NCBI GenBank assembly: GCA_016278585.1
Contig: JADQBO010000066.1
Span: forward strand, 1-7,488
DNA length: 7,488 nt
Reading direction: 5' to 3'
From: Desulfosporosinus sp.
GTDB lineage: Bacteria; Bacillota; Desulfitobacteriia; Desulfitobacteriales; Desulfitobacteriaceae
The translations under genes were made by a program, and so were the position numbers. Below are positions 1 to 6,651 of the stretch, piece by piece (positions within the stretch are counted from its first letter, which is position 1; every line of letters begins with the position of its first letter). The notes under the pieces are model-generated. The model was not told the DNA's origin, did not search any database, and saw only the letters and a program-made list of their open reading frames with translations.

Positions 1-1
1 A

Positions 2-1732
2 CGCTATGTTTCCCAGATAATTATTGGGAAACCAGAGCATACGCGCTTTTGGGAGATACTCCACGGATCGGTCGTGGACAAAGTGATTCGGCAAAGCCAG
101 GGATTTAGTATTTATGTTATCCCTGGACGACAACAAGAGACAGGACCCATTCAAATTCAGCCAGTGAAGGTTGGGGAAGAAGTAGGAACAAAAGTTCAAC
201 GGTGGTATTCTCCGGAAATAGTTCCTTATTTAGTGTCAATTGTGATGGTTATTGTCATGACCTTAGTTTTTACCTTGATAGATCCGTTTCTAGGGCTGGT
301 TAATATTGCTTTGCTCTATCTTCTACCTATTCTAATAAGTGCCGCCCTCTGGGGAACCCTTCCCGCCATTGTCACTGCGTTAATGGGGACAATCGCCTTT
401 GATCTTTTTTTTGTCCCTCCATTTTTTAAATTTACCGTTGCTGATCTCCGTTATCTAATCAGCTTTGCTATTTTCATGTTGGCGGGTTTGATTACGGGAA
501 CTCTATCGGATCGATTAAGAAAACAGGTGAATTATTCTCGACAGCGGGAGAATACCATTTCAGCACTTTATTCTCTAAGCCGGGATATCGTTGCAGTCGA
601 TAACCTAGATGCGGTTTTAGATTGTATTGTTAGTAATGTTTCTGAAACGTTAGAGGGACAAGTTATGTTGCTTTTACCCAATGAAAAGGCCCAACTGGTA
701 CTGAGAAAGGACTCTGGGCTTAACAATTCCCTAGATAAATGTGAACTTTCAGTAGCCACCTGGGTCTACGAAAGGGGACTAAAAGCTGGAATTGGAACCG
801 AGACCTTGGGCACTGCTAAGGCCCTATATTTGCCACTAAGTACAGAACAAGGAACTCAAGGAGTTCTTGGAATTTATAGCAATGAGCGTAAATCGCAATT
901 TGACCCTAATCGAATTCACTTATTAGAGGCCTTTGCGGGGTTAGCTGCTATGGCCATCAATCAAGTCAAATTAGCGGAACAAGCCAGACAGTCCCACACC
1001 TTAGCTGAATCTGAACGATTACGCACGGCGCTTTTCAACTCACTCTCCCACGATTTAAGGACACCCCTCGCTTCCATTATCGGTGCAGTTACAGGGCTTC
1101 TGGAAGATGAAAATCTTGTCTATAGCCCAGAGGCACGAAAAGAGTTGCTCATTACAATTCAACATGGTGCTGAACGGATGAATCGATTTATCAGTAACTT
1201 ACTAGATATGGCACGGCTTGAAAGCGGCATGCTTGGACTCCATAAAGAATGGTGCGATCTCCAAGATATCCTTGGAGTAGCCATTAATCGACTGGGAAAC
1301 ACCTTAACTCGCCGGCCCCTGGACATTGAGATCCAGGAAGACTTAGACTTAGTCCAAGCCGATGGAATTTTGATCGAACAGGTCTTGATTAATTTGCTGG
1401 ACAATGCCCTTAAATACTCCGAAGCAGCGAGTAAAATCACGATCTCCATCCAGCAACATGGAAAGCAGCTAGAAGTCACAGTGGCCAATCGTGGGCATGG
1501 CATTCCTGTGGCAGATTTAAGTAAAGTCTTTGATAAGTTTTATCGACTTACTTCCCCCCTCCAAGTAAGTGGCACTGGGCTCGGTTTAGCTATATGTAAA
1601 GGCTTTATTGAAGCCCATGGTGGGAATATTTGGGCTGAAAACAATAAGCTTGGCGGTGTGACAATCACGTTTACCTTACCGTTAACAGAACAATCCTTAG
1701 GCATAGTACCTGAGATGAGTGAGGAAGAATAA
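2..1732 (+). CDS. kdpD: Osmosensitive K+ channel sensor histidine kinase KdpD (5' partial)
   Basis: This is a membrane sensor kinase that autophosphorylates on His and passes the phosphate to KdpE in response to K+ limitation or osmotic stress. The frame is open to the left edge and reads as the end of a universal-stress-like domain (IIIGKPEH, then SIYVIPG), so the GTG at 74 is an internal Val and the gene begins outside the window. In the 576 visible residues I see the four-helix DUF4118 membrane block (about 74-167), a GAF-like region (about 190-325), the HisKA motif SLSHDLRTPL with His at residue 350 (codon 1049-1051), the N box NLLDNALKYS (about 464-473), a G1 box reading VANRGHGIP, the F box VFDKFYR and the G2 box GTGLGL. 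The N-terminal KdpD domain with its Walker A motif, roughly 300 residues by comparison with the usual near-900-aa family length, is not visible. The usual G1 Asp is Asn. The stop is 2 nt before kdpE, so the two are surely co-transcribed. Confidence 0.95.
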   Translation, partial: RYVSQIIIGKPEHTRFWEILHGSVVDKVIRQSQGFSIYVIPGRQQETGPIQIQPVKVGEEVGTKVQRWYSPEIVPYLVSIVMVIVMTLVFTLIDPFLGLVNIALLYLLPILISAALWGTLPAIVTALMGTIAFDLFFVPPFFKFTVADLRYLISFAIFMLAGLITGTLSDRLRKQVNYSRQRENTISALYSLSRDIVAVDNLDAVLDCIVSNVSETLEGQVMLLLPNEKAQLVLRKDSGLNNSLDKCELSVATWVYERGLKAGIGTETLGTAKALYLPLSTEQGTQGVLGIYSNERKSQFDPNRIHLLEAFAGLAAMAINQVKLAEQARQSHTLAESERLRTALFNSLSHDLRTPLASIIGAVTGLLEDENLVYSPEARKELLITIQHGAERMNRFISNLLDMARLESGMLGLHKEWCDLQDILGVAINRLGNTLTRRPLDIEIQEDLDLVQADGILIEQVLINLLDNALKYSEAASKITISIQQHGKQLEVTVANRGHGIPVADLSKVFDKFYRLTSPLQVSGTGLGLAICKGFIEAHGGNIWAENNKLGGVTITFTLPLTEQSLGIVPEMSEEE

Positions 1733-1734
1733 AA

Positions 1735-2418
1735 GTGGAAGATAAGAGTCAACGAATTTTGATTATTGATGACGACACACAGATTCGGAGATTTCTGCGG
1801 GTAGCCTTAACTAGCCATGGATATCACGTCAAAGACGCCAAGACTGGCAGAGAAGGTCTTGAGGCAGTTGCCATGTACAGCCCTAACTTAGTTGTCTTAG
1901 ATTTAGGGTTACCTGATCTTGATGGCTTAGACGTTGTTCATCAGTTGCGAGAATGGTCAAATGTCCCAATTATCATTCTTTCGGTCAAGGAACAAGAGAG
2001 TGACAAAATTACCGCCTTGGACTTGGGCGCGAATGATTATTTGACAAAACCCTTTGGTATGGGTGAATTATTGGCTCGCATTCGAGCAGCAATGCGTCAT
2101 ACGATAGGGGTTGAGGAACAGCCGATCTTATATTTTGAAGACTTGATCATTGACCTATTACACCATCGGGTTATATTGAATGCTCACGAGATAAAGCTTA
2201 CCTTAACGGAATATGAGATTGTAAAAAACCTGGCGATCAATGCCGGGAAAGTGATGACTCACAGTTGTTTACTTCGCACAGTATGGGGGCCTTCTTATGA
2301 GAAGGAAGTCCAGTATTTACGAGTGTATATCGGTCAAATCAGGCGAAAGTTGGAGCTTGACCCTTCCCGCCCACGGCATATTATTACCGAACCTGGGGTA
2401 GGATATCGTTTATTATAG
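1735..2418 (+). CDS. kdpE: KdpE response regulator, OmpR/PhoB family
   Basis: This is the cytoplasmic DNA-binding partner of KdpD; phosphorylation should activate transcription of potassium-uptake genes. The 227-aa product has a receiver domain (about 6-118) with the acidic pair D12/D13, phosphoacceptor D55 in VVLDLGLPD, S83 and K105 in LTKPF. A winged-helix domain follows (about 130-227). Its C-terminal signature (VWGPSYEKE, YLRVYIGQIRRKLE, DPSRP, TEPGVGYRL) is the KdpE form and separates it from other OmpR-like regulators. The start is GTG, 2 nt after the kdpD stop, with GAGGAAG about 7 nt upstream, inside the end of kdpD. All phosphorylation residues are present, so it looks functional. 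Its nearest visible possible target is the ktrBA pair 69 bp downstream; I saw no convincing operator repeat in that gap. Confidence 0.95.
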   Translation: MEDKSQRILIIDDDTQIRRFLRVALTSHGYHVKDAKTGREGLEAVAMYSPNLVVLDLGLPDLDGLDVVHQLREWSNVPIIILSVKEQESDKITALDLGANDYLTKPFGMGELLARIRAAMRHTIGVEEQPILYFEDLIIDLLHHRVILNAHEIKLTLTEYEIVKNLAINAGKVMTHSCLLRTVWGPSYEKEVQYLRVYIGQIRRKLELDPSRPRHIITEPGVGYRLL

Positions 2419-2473
2419 CTCAATAAGCGTGTAAGATGACCATTTACAGAATTAATGAGATGGCATTGACCTT

Positions 2474-2490
2474 GGAGGGGAAAGGAATTG
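2474..2490 (+). promoter_or_regulatory. Ribosome binding site and TTG start of ktrB
   Basis: A strong GGAGGGG (2474-2480) lies 7 nt before a TTG codon at 2488. The first ATG in frame (2509) has only an A-rich stretch before it, so the TTG is the better start. The 69-bp gap after kdpE holds no obvious terminator and no good promoter, which suggests that ktrB is read from the kdpDE transcript. Confidence 0.7.
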
Positions 2491-3822
2491 GACGCAATAG
2501 AAAAAAATATGACACCGTCTCGTGTTTTAGTTTTGGGATTTGCTGTTGTTATTCTAGTTGGGGCGCTTTTACTTACCTTACCCCAAGCAACTCAGGATGA
2601 GATGGGGTTATCCTTTTTGAATGCCCTCTTTACTGCTACCTCAGCCGTTTGTGTTACTGGCTTAGTTGTTGTAGATACTGCGACGACTTTTACACACTTC
2701 GGACAATGGGTTATTCTGATCTTGATTCAAATTGGCGGACTCGGTTTTATGACCTTTGCTACCCTGTTTGCCATGATATTAGGGAAGAAAATTACCCTTA
2801 AGGAACGATTGTTGTTGCAAGAGGCACTTAATCAGGTTTCAGTCGAAGGGATCGTTCGCTTAACGAAGTCTGTCCTCGTAATTTCTTTTGCTTTTGAAGC
2901 GATTGGTACTCTAATTCTAACTTTGCGCTGGTATTCAGATTTTGGCTGGAGTAAAGCGCTCTATTATGGTCTCTTTCATTCTGTTTCAGCGTTTAATAAC
3001 GCGGGTTTTGATCTCATGGGTAATTTCTCTAGTCTTACTGCCTTCGTGGGAGATCCCGTCGTTAATCTGGTAATCATGCTTTTGTTTATTTCCGGAGGCT
3101 TGGGCTTTCTTGTCATGGCAGATCTGCTGGCCCATCGGAAAAAGTTTAGTCTGCATACTAAAATAGTGCTACTGGTCTCCGGAGCCTTGATCTTATTAGG
3201 AACCGTGATTATTTTAATAATGGAATTTGCAAATCCAGATACCTTAGGGCCACTCCCTATAAAGACTAAGGTTCTAGCTTCCTTATTTCAATCAGCTACT
3301 ACTCGGACTGCTGGTTTTAACACCCTCAATCTAGCGGGCCTATATGACACAACATTACTCTCCATGATCGTACTGATGTTCATTGGAGCTTCTCCCGGGG
3401 GAACGGGCGGAGGGATTAAAACAACCACCTTTATAGCCATCGCTTTATCGGTGCTAAGTACCTATCGCAGTAATCCTTATGTCGTCCTCCAGGGGCGAAC
3501 CTTGCCTAAGGACGTCATTCAGAAAGCTTGGGCAGTGACGACTTCAGCCCTCTTCTTAGTCTTTGTAATATTATCGATCCTTTCACATACGGAAAACTCA
3601 GACTTAATGACAGTATTTTTCGAAGTAACCTCCGCCTTTGGAACAGTTGGCCTTTCGCTCGGAATTACGCCAACCCTTTCCGAAGTCGGTAAAATGGCGA
3701 TTATTTTAACGATGTTTATTGGGCGATTGGGACCGCTAACCTTGGCCTTTGTACTATCCCAAAAAAGAGATAAACAAGAAGCCCACATTAAATATCCAGA
3801 TGAACGAATTATGATCGGATAG
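2488..3822 (+). CDS. ktrB: KtrB/TrkH-family potassium channel subunit
   Basis: This is the membrane subunit of a K+ uptake system (in Ktr, usually K+/Na+-linked). The 444-aa length and the single N-terminal helix before the first pore loop fit KtrB rather than the longer TrkH, which has two extra helices. All four membrane-pore-membrane repeats are visible through their selectivity-filter glycines: CVTG (G58), NNAG (G173), RTAG (G276) and GTVG (G388). Between repeats three and four is the flexible intramembrane loop rich in Gly (SPGGTGGGIKTTT, about 302-314), which gates the pore. The last repeat keeps the expected Arg (R413, IGRLGP), and the tail YPDERIMIG is KtrB-like. It is followed at once by its regulatory subunit KtrA. 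Codon use and composition look like those of its neighbours. The family call is firm; the KtrB versus TrkH label is inferred from length and the paired KtrA. Confidence 0.93.
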   Translation: MDAIEKNMTPSRVLVLGFAVVILVGALLLTLPQATQDEMGLSFLNALFTATSAVCVTGLVVVDTATTFTHFGQWVILILIQIGGLGFMTFATLFAMILGKKITLKERLLLQEALNQVSVEGIVRLTKSVLVISFAFEAIGTLILTLRWYSDFGWSKALYYGLFHSVSAFNNAGFDLMGNFSSLTAFVGDPVVNLVIMLLFISGGLGFLVMADLLAHRKKFSLHTKIVLLVSGALILLGTVIILIMEFANPDTLGPLPIKTKVLASLFQSATTRTAGFNTLNLAGLYDTTLLSMIVLMFIGASPGGTGGGIKTTTFIAIALSVLSTYRSNPYVVLQGRTLPKDVIQKAWAVTTSALFLVFVILSILSHTENSDLMTVFFEVTSAFGTVGLSLGITPTLSEVGKMAIILTMFIGRLGPLTLAFVLSQKRDKQEAHIKYPDERIMIG

Positions 3823-3828
3823 GAGGAG
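3821..3828 (+). promoter_or_regulatory. Ribosome binding site of ktrA overlapping the ktrB stop
   Basis: AGGAGGAG begins inside the TAG stop of ktrB (3820-3822) and sits 6 nt before the ATG at 3835. It fixes the start and suggests translational coupling of the channel and its gating subunit. Confidence 0.75.
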
Positions 3829-3834
3829 AAATTC

Positions 3835-4485
3835 ATGCGCAAACAATTTGTGGTTATTGGCTTAGGGCGATTCGGAACCAGTGTAGCTAAAACTCTCAAT
3901 GCTTTAGGCCATGATGTTTTAGCAATGGATAAGAACGAGCATGCCGTCCAGGATATAATTAATGATGTAACCAAAGCAGTACAGGCCGATGCCCGTGAGG
4001 AGGTAACCCTCCGAGCTTTAGGGGTGAGAAATTTCGATGTTGCGATCGTAGCAATTGGGGATGATCTTGAAGCAAATATCCTAATCACCTTGATGCTCAA
4101 AGAAATGGGAATACCCATGGTTGTTACAAAAGCCCAATCGGTCCAACATGGAAAGGTGCTAGAACGGATTGGGGCAGATAAAATTGTGTATCCGGAACAA
4201 GATATGGGGATACGCCTAGCCAACAACCTAATTAGAACAAATGTAATGGATTTTATCGAATTGTCCTTAGACTTTAGCATTTTTGAGATAATTACTCCCG
4301 CTAAGTTTGTGAACAAAACTCTCGGAAAGTTAAATTTACGAGCAGTTTATAAAATTAATGTATTGGCGATCAAAAAAAGCGCAGATCAGATTGTTATTGC
4401 TCCTGGGGCGAGTGAGGTCGTTGATGAAGGAGATATTTTGGTAATTGTCTGCAACAAAGGAGCTCTTTCTAGTTTACCAGACTAG
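3835..4485 (+). CDS. ktrA: KtrA, cytoplasmic RCK regulatory subunit of the K+ channel
   Basis: This subunit assembles as a ring under the KtrB dimer and gates it by binding ATP/ADP or NAD(H). The 216-aa protein has an N-terminal Rossmann RCK_N domain (about 1-120) with the dinucleotide motif GLGRFG (9-14) and the acidic residue D32 at the end of the second strand, then D52 in QADARE. A C-terminal RCK_C domain (about 140-212) begins near FEIITPAKFVNKTLGKLNLR. In relatives from Gram-positive bacteria RCK_C binds c-di-AMP, which closes the channel; that this copy does so is inference. The length matches KtrA (about 220 aa) and not TrkA, which has duplicated RCK units. The start follows ktrB by 12 nt with a strong binding site. 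It is the last gene of the rightward unit. Confidence 0.93.
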   Translation: MRKQFVVIGLGRFGTSVAKTLNALGHDVLAMDKNEHAVQDIINDVTKAVQADAREEVTLRALGVRNFDVAIVAIGDDLEANILITLMLKEMGIPMVVTKAQSVQHGKVLERIGADKIVYPEQDMGIRLANNLIRTNVMDFIELSLDFSIFEIITPAKFVNKTLGKLNLRAVYKINVLAIKKSADQIVIAPGASEVVDEGDILVIVCNKGALSSLPD

Positions 4486-4813
4486 TATCCAGGGAACTGA
4501 TAAGTTAAATGTTTCAGGGAAAGAAGAATCATAAAGCCTAGGGGGCTGAAACTCATTAGACATTTCCTCTATTTTTCCTTGTTCACATTATCCTACTAAT
4601 GTAATAAAATCACACTTAAATTCACACCGAATATAATTTTTTACTAACATAGTCCACAACCTTTTGCTTCTACTGGAAATAAGAATATTATAAATAGCCC
4701 CGATTTGGTCTGCCAAAACGGGGCCAATTAGTAAGGATGATATGTTTCATACCCTTGATATATAGAGGAATATGGCGTGAAAATTGTTTTCGGATTTGCA
4801 CATCATTTCTTCC
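4486..4813. other. Intergenic region between convergent units
   Basis: This 328-bp stretch separates ktrA (+) from the GDYXXLXY gene (-). I find no credible gene in it; the longest start-to-stop runs are only a few codons. It is AT-rich in the middle. It holds the GC-rich hairpin listed separately, an AT-rich inverted repeat ACATTA/TAATGT (4585-4590 with 4597-4602), a 4-bp AGCC/GGCT stem at 4535-4547 and GAAAA/TTTTC at 4779-4791. The last three are too weak to be called terminators alone, so how ktrA transcription ends is not clear. Confidence 0.7.
4697..4724 (-). terminator. GC-rich hairpin, probable terminator of the DUF2157 operon
   Basis: GCCCCG (4697-4702) pairs with CGGGGC (4719-4724), and TTTGG pairs with CCAAA inside it, with one A-A mismatch between the two stems and a TCTG loop. 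Read on the minus strand, the hairpin is followed by an AT-rich, U-containing stretch (TATTTATAAT) and lies about 90 nt after the GDYXXLXY stop. Read on the plus strand no T-run follows, so it would stop ktrA transcripts less well, although a two-way role is possible. Confidence 0.55.
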
Positions 4814-5326
4814 CTAGCGCGTTTTGATTCCCGTTAGAACTCCATACCCACCGAGAACTTTCACGGTTCCTATAAGTCCTCCCTTAAAGGACTCCTGTTC
4901 AAGATCCTTGCCACTACCCTGTTCCACGAAATACTTATCCAAACTGTAATCGACTCTGTAATTAGCTACTTCGCCAAACTCATTAAATGCCTCTCTGAAC
5001 TTTCCTTTCAGATAGACCCCTTGTTTTGGTTTCGACTCACTAACCTGGTCCACCACGTGAAACTTGCCCTCTTGTTTTAGACTCACATAGAGATTCTTAT
5101 TATATATCTCGTTAGGTGGAAGGGTCACTTTAGACTTCGGTATGTCTGATATTGCAAAGTTTATTGAAACGTAATCTCCCCTGAACAAATCTGTTGGATC
5201 ATAGGCCTTTGTTTCCAAGACGATCTCCTGTCCGAAGAGAAGGGTTATTTGAGGTTTTATGGTCATTGCCAGCAGGATTAGCAAGGGAATCGCCACGGCT
5301 AGTAAGAACATTTTAGTCTTAGTCAT
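4814..5326 (-). CDS. GDYXXLXY-family membrane-anchored protein
   Basis: This 170-aa protein is of unknown function. It has one N-terminal hydrophobic helix (about 6-22, uncleaved anchor or signal), and the rest is polar and probably outside the membrane. The family hallmark appears at residues 50-57 as GDYVSINF, preceded by DPTDLFR, a conserved lead-in. The usual last Leu and Tyr are Ile and Phe, conservative changes. Its ATG overlaps the end of the DUF2157 gene by 4 nt (ATGA), and a run of six G (5335-5340) serves as ribosome binding site, so it is translationally coupled. Members of this family are regularly found beside DUF2157 or DUF4401 membrane proteins, sometimes fused to them, which suggests that they act together. 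No catalytic motif is visible. Confidence 0.88.
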   Translation of the reverse strand: MTKTKMFLLAVAIPLLILLAMTIKPQITLLFGQEIVLETKAYDPTDLFRGDYVSINFAISDIPKSKVTLPPNEIYNKNLYVSLKQEGKFHVVDQVSESKPKQGVYLKGKFREAFNEFGEVANYRVDYSLDKYFVEQGSGKDLEQESFKGGLIGTVKVLGGYGVLTGIKTR

Positions 5327-6390
5327 GCCAATGTCCCCCCTTTTGTTTTGATCATACGTTCAAAGTAAAAACCGAAGGCCAATAGTAGCAGGCCTCCCAC
5401 AATAAAGAACAGTGATTTAGGTAAAAAGGCAAAGGTATCCGTATAATATCGGAAGATAGTAATACATACAAAGATGAGACTTATAAGACTTCCCTTACGA
5501 ATAAGTACAAACAACAAGCCTACAAAAGCGAGGGCAAAGAGGATGCTCACTAAACGTGTGGATTGAATACTAATTAGAACCTCCCAGATATCAGGGATGG
5601 TCAAAATTACGCCTGTTACCCCAAATAAAACGTTACCCTGCACTCGAAAAATATCGGGTTCTAAGTTATGTTTAACTCCATACATAAGAAGTCCTATGCA
5701 GAAAAAGAGTAAGGCTACATATAAACCCTCCACTTCATACCTTAGGGTGAGTTGCAAGATAAAGCTTAGGCTTGTTAGATTAGCAAAGAACAAAAGGAGT
5801 CTTGACTTATCAAAGTACTTAAAAGCGAAGTAAACTATAGGTACCCCAACCCAACCGGCATAAGGGAAACCCTGATCAAATGAGCCTAAAAGGTAGACTC
5901 CGAATAAGATGTTTGCGAAAAGCATTAGGTACTTATCCTTAAGCTGAAAAGCCATTGGAAGCACTCCTAAAGACCAAAGCAGAAACGCTGTAGGAAAGTC
6001 CCCACCGAAATTATACATTTGGCCGATAAGAAAGATACCTGCTCCGTAAACCAGTGTCCCTAAGTAAATGAAACTTCGTCCGGTCTTGGGATTATTTTCA
6101 GAAAGCCTATATCCAGCAAAATTTACCCCAGCGAAAACTCCAAAAATAATAAGTAATTTAACAAGATGACTGATTCCATCCCAGTTACTGGCGATAAAGC
6201 TTAAAATACCGAGACCAACCAAAATCGCACCAATTGTAACCACCACTCGAATGAAGTTAAGACCACCCGTTATTTCATAATTCTCTAAGATTCCAGTCTT
6301 TTGCTCCCCCGTGATATAACCAGTACTTTCAAAATGGTCTAGTTCCTTACTGACTAAGGAGAAGTTTGCTTTACTTATTTGTCGTTTCAC
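5323..6390 (-). CDS. DUF2157 multi-span membrane protein
   Basis: This 355-aa integral membrane protein is of unknown function. Residues 1-44 are polar and probably cytoplasmic. The DUF2157 signature follows: a first helix ending in GAILVGLGILSFIASNWDGIS (about 54-74), then about ten more hydrophobic segments to the C-terminus, which ends in a short basic tail (FERMIKTKGG). No catalytic, metal-binding or transport motif is evident. The start is GTG at 6390, 5 nt after a run of eight G that acts as Shine-Dalgarno sequence; there is no alternative early Met. It is first in a two-gene unit with the GDYXXLXY protein. A role in the envelope is often presumed from the membrane location, but nothing in the sequence proves it. 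Confidence 0.88.
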   Translation of the reverse strand: MKRQISKANFSLVSKELDHFESTGYITGEQKTGILENYEITGGLNFIRVVVTIGAILVGLGILSFIASNWDGISHLVKLLIIFGVFAGVNFAGYRLSENNPKTGRSFIYLGTLVYGAGIFLIGQMYNFGGDFPTAFLLWSLGVLPMAFQLKDKYLMLFANILFGVYLLGSFDQGFPYAGWVGVPIVYFAFKYFDKSRLLLFFANLTSLSFILQLTLRYEVEGLYVALLFFCIGLLMYGVKHNLEPDIFRVQGNVLFGVTGVILTIPDIWEVLISIQSTRLVSILFALAFVGLLFVLIRKGSLISLIFVCITIFRYYTDTFAFLPKSLFFIVGGLLLLAFGFYFERMIKTKGGTLA

Positions 6391-6395
6391 CAGTT

Positions 6396-6403
6396 CCCCC
6401 CCC
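6396..6403 (-). promoter_or_regulatory. Poly-G ribosome binding site of the DUF2157 gene
   Basis: On the minus strand, AAA and eight consecutive G stand 5 nt before the GTG start. This is a usable but unusual Shine-Dalgarno sequence, since it is a homopolymer. The downstream gene has a similar six-G version at 5335-5340. Confidence 0.6.
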
Positions 6404-6445
6404 TTTGTACTACCCAGCTCCTAAATGCGGAATACCCCTTGTGTT

Positions 6446-6472
6446 CATCTGAAAAAGCCAGATGTCTTTTTT
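6446..6472 (+). terminator. Hairpin plus T-run, terminator-like on the plus strand
   Basis: CATCTG (6446-6451) pairs with CAGATG (6459-6464) around a 7-nt A-rich loop and is followed directly by TCTTTTTT (6465-6472), the layout of an intrinsic terminator. No plus-strand gene lies upstream of it, so what it would terminate is unclear. It may act on antisense transcripts, or it may be part of the DUF2157 leader when read on the minus strand. Confidence 0.35.
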
Positions 6473-6491
6473 GCAATACTTCTTATTTAAT

Positions 6492-6520
6492 ATCTTACTC
6501 TAACAAGGAGCTTTTTACAA
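6492..6520 (-). promoter_or_regulatory. Weak sigma-A-like promoter candidate for the DUF2157 operon
   Basis: On the minus strand, TTGTAA (6515-6520) and TAAGAT (6492-6497) are 17 nt apart; each matches 4 of 6 consensus bases. Transcription would start near 6484 and give a leader of about 90 nt. In AT-rich DNA such matches arise often by chance, so this is only the best candidate I could see in the gap. Confidence 0.3.
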
Positions 6521-6606
6521 TTACATTTAAAAATATCTCCTCTTCGTTTTACAGAGTATCTCAACAAGAGTTAGAAAATTTAAATATGTTGTCAACAACC
6601 CCGTCC

Positions 6607-6624
6607 CCCTGACACCCCTGACAC
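6607..6624. repeat. Tandem 9-bp repeat CCCTGACAC
   Basis: Two perfect copies of CCCTGACAC lie head to tail (6607-6615, 6616-6624), with CCGTCC just before and an extra C after. They start 27 bp past the stop of the glycyl radical enzyme gene. On the minus strand this reads GGTGTCAGGGGTGTCAGGG followed by a GGACGGGG tail. From memory this resembles dispersed repeats of the GTGTCAGGGGACGG type that recur between genes in several Firmicute genomes; that link is recollection, not a search result. Confidence 0.5.
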
Positions 6625-6651
6625 CGTGAAGTTAAGTTAAGAGAGCTTTAG

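Larger units (their letters stand above)
6404..6651. other. Intergenic region between the glycyl radical enzyme and DUF2157 genes
   Basis: This AT-rich gap between two minus-strand genes holds the tandem repeat, the weak promoter and the hairpin listed separately, plus a short GTTG/CAAC inverted repeat near 6590-6599. I see no gene; a plus-strand reading frame across it starts at TTG and has no ribosome binding site or recognisable composition. I see no convincing terminator in the minus direction for the glycyl radical enzyme gene, so some read-through into DUF2157 is possible. Confidence 0.6.

Noticed and set aside
74..76. GTG as the start of the sensor kinase
   Set aside because: The same frame is open from base 2 and its residues match the end of the KdpD universal-stress-like domain, so this codon is internal.
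1159..1503. Minus-strand reading frame inside kdpD
   Set aside because: It is antisense to the conserved kinase core, and its composition reflects the codons of the real gene.
2419..2487. Promoter or c-di-AMP riboswitch before ktrB
   Set aside because: The gap is only 69 bp, far too short for that riboswitch class, and shows no paired -35/-10 boxes at good spacing.
3519..4316. 265-codon minus-strand reading frame across ktrB and ktrA
   Set aside because: It lies antisense to two clear genes, is rich in Ser/Ile/Arg of no known pattern, and has no recognisable domain.
4585..4602. ACATTA/TAATGT inverted repeat as ktrA terminator
   Set aside because: The six-pair stem is nearly all A-T and is followed by an A-rich rather than a T-rich stretch on the plus strand.
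6379..6612. 77-codon plus-strand frame over the DUF2157 start and the gap
   Set aside because: It has a TTG start and no ribosome binding site, passes through the terminator-like hairpin, and has no protein-like pattern.
6629..6641. AAGTT repeated in tandem
   Set aside because: Two and a half copies of a 5-bp AT-rich unit are expected by chance in such DNA.
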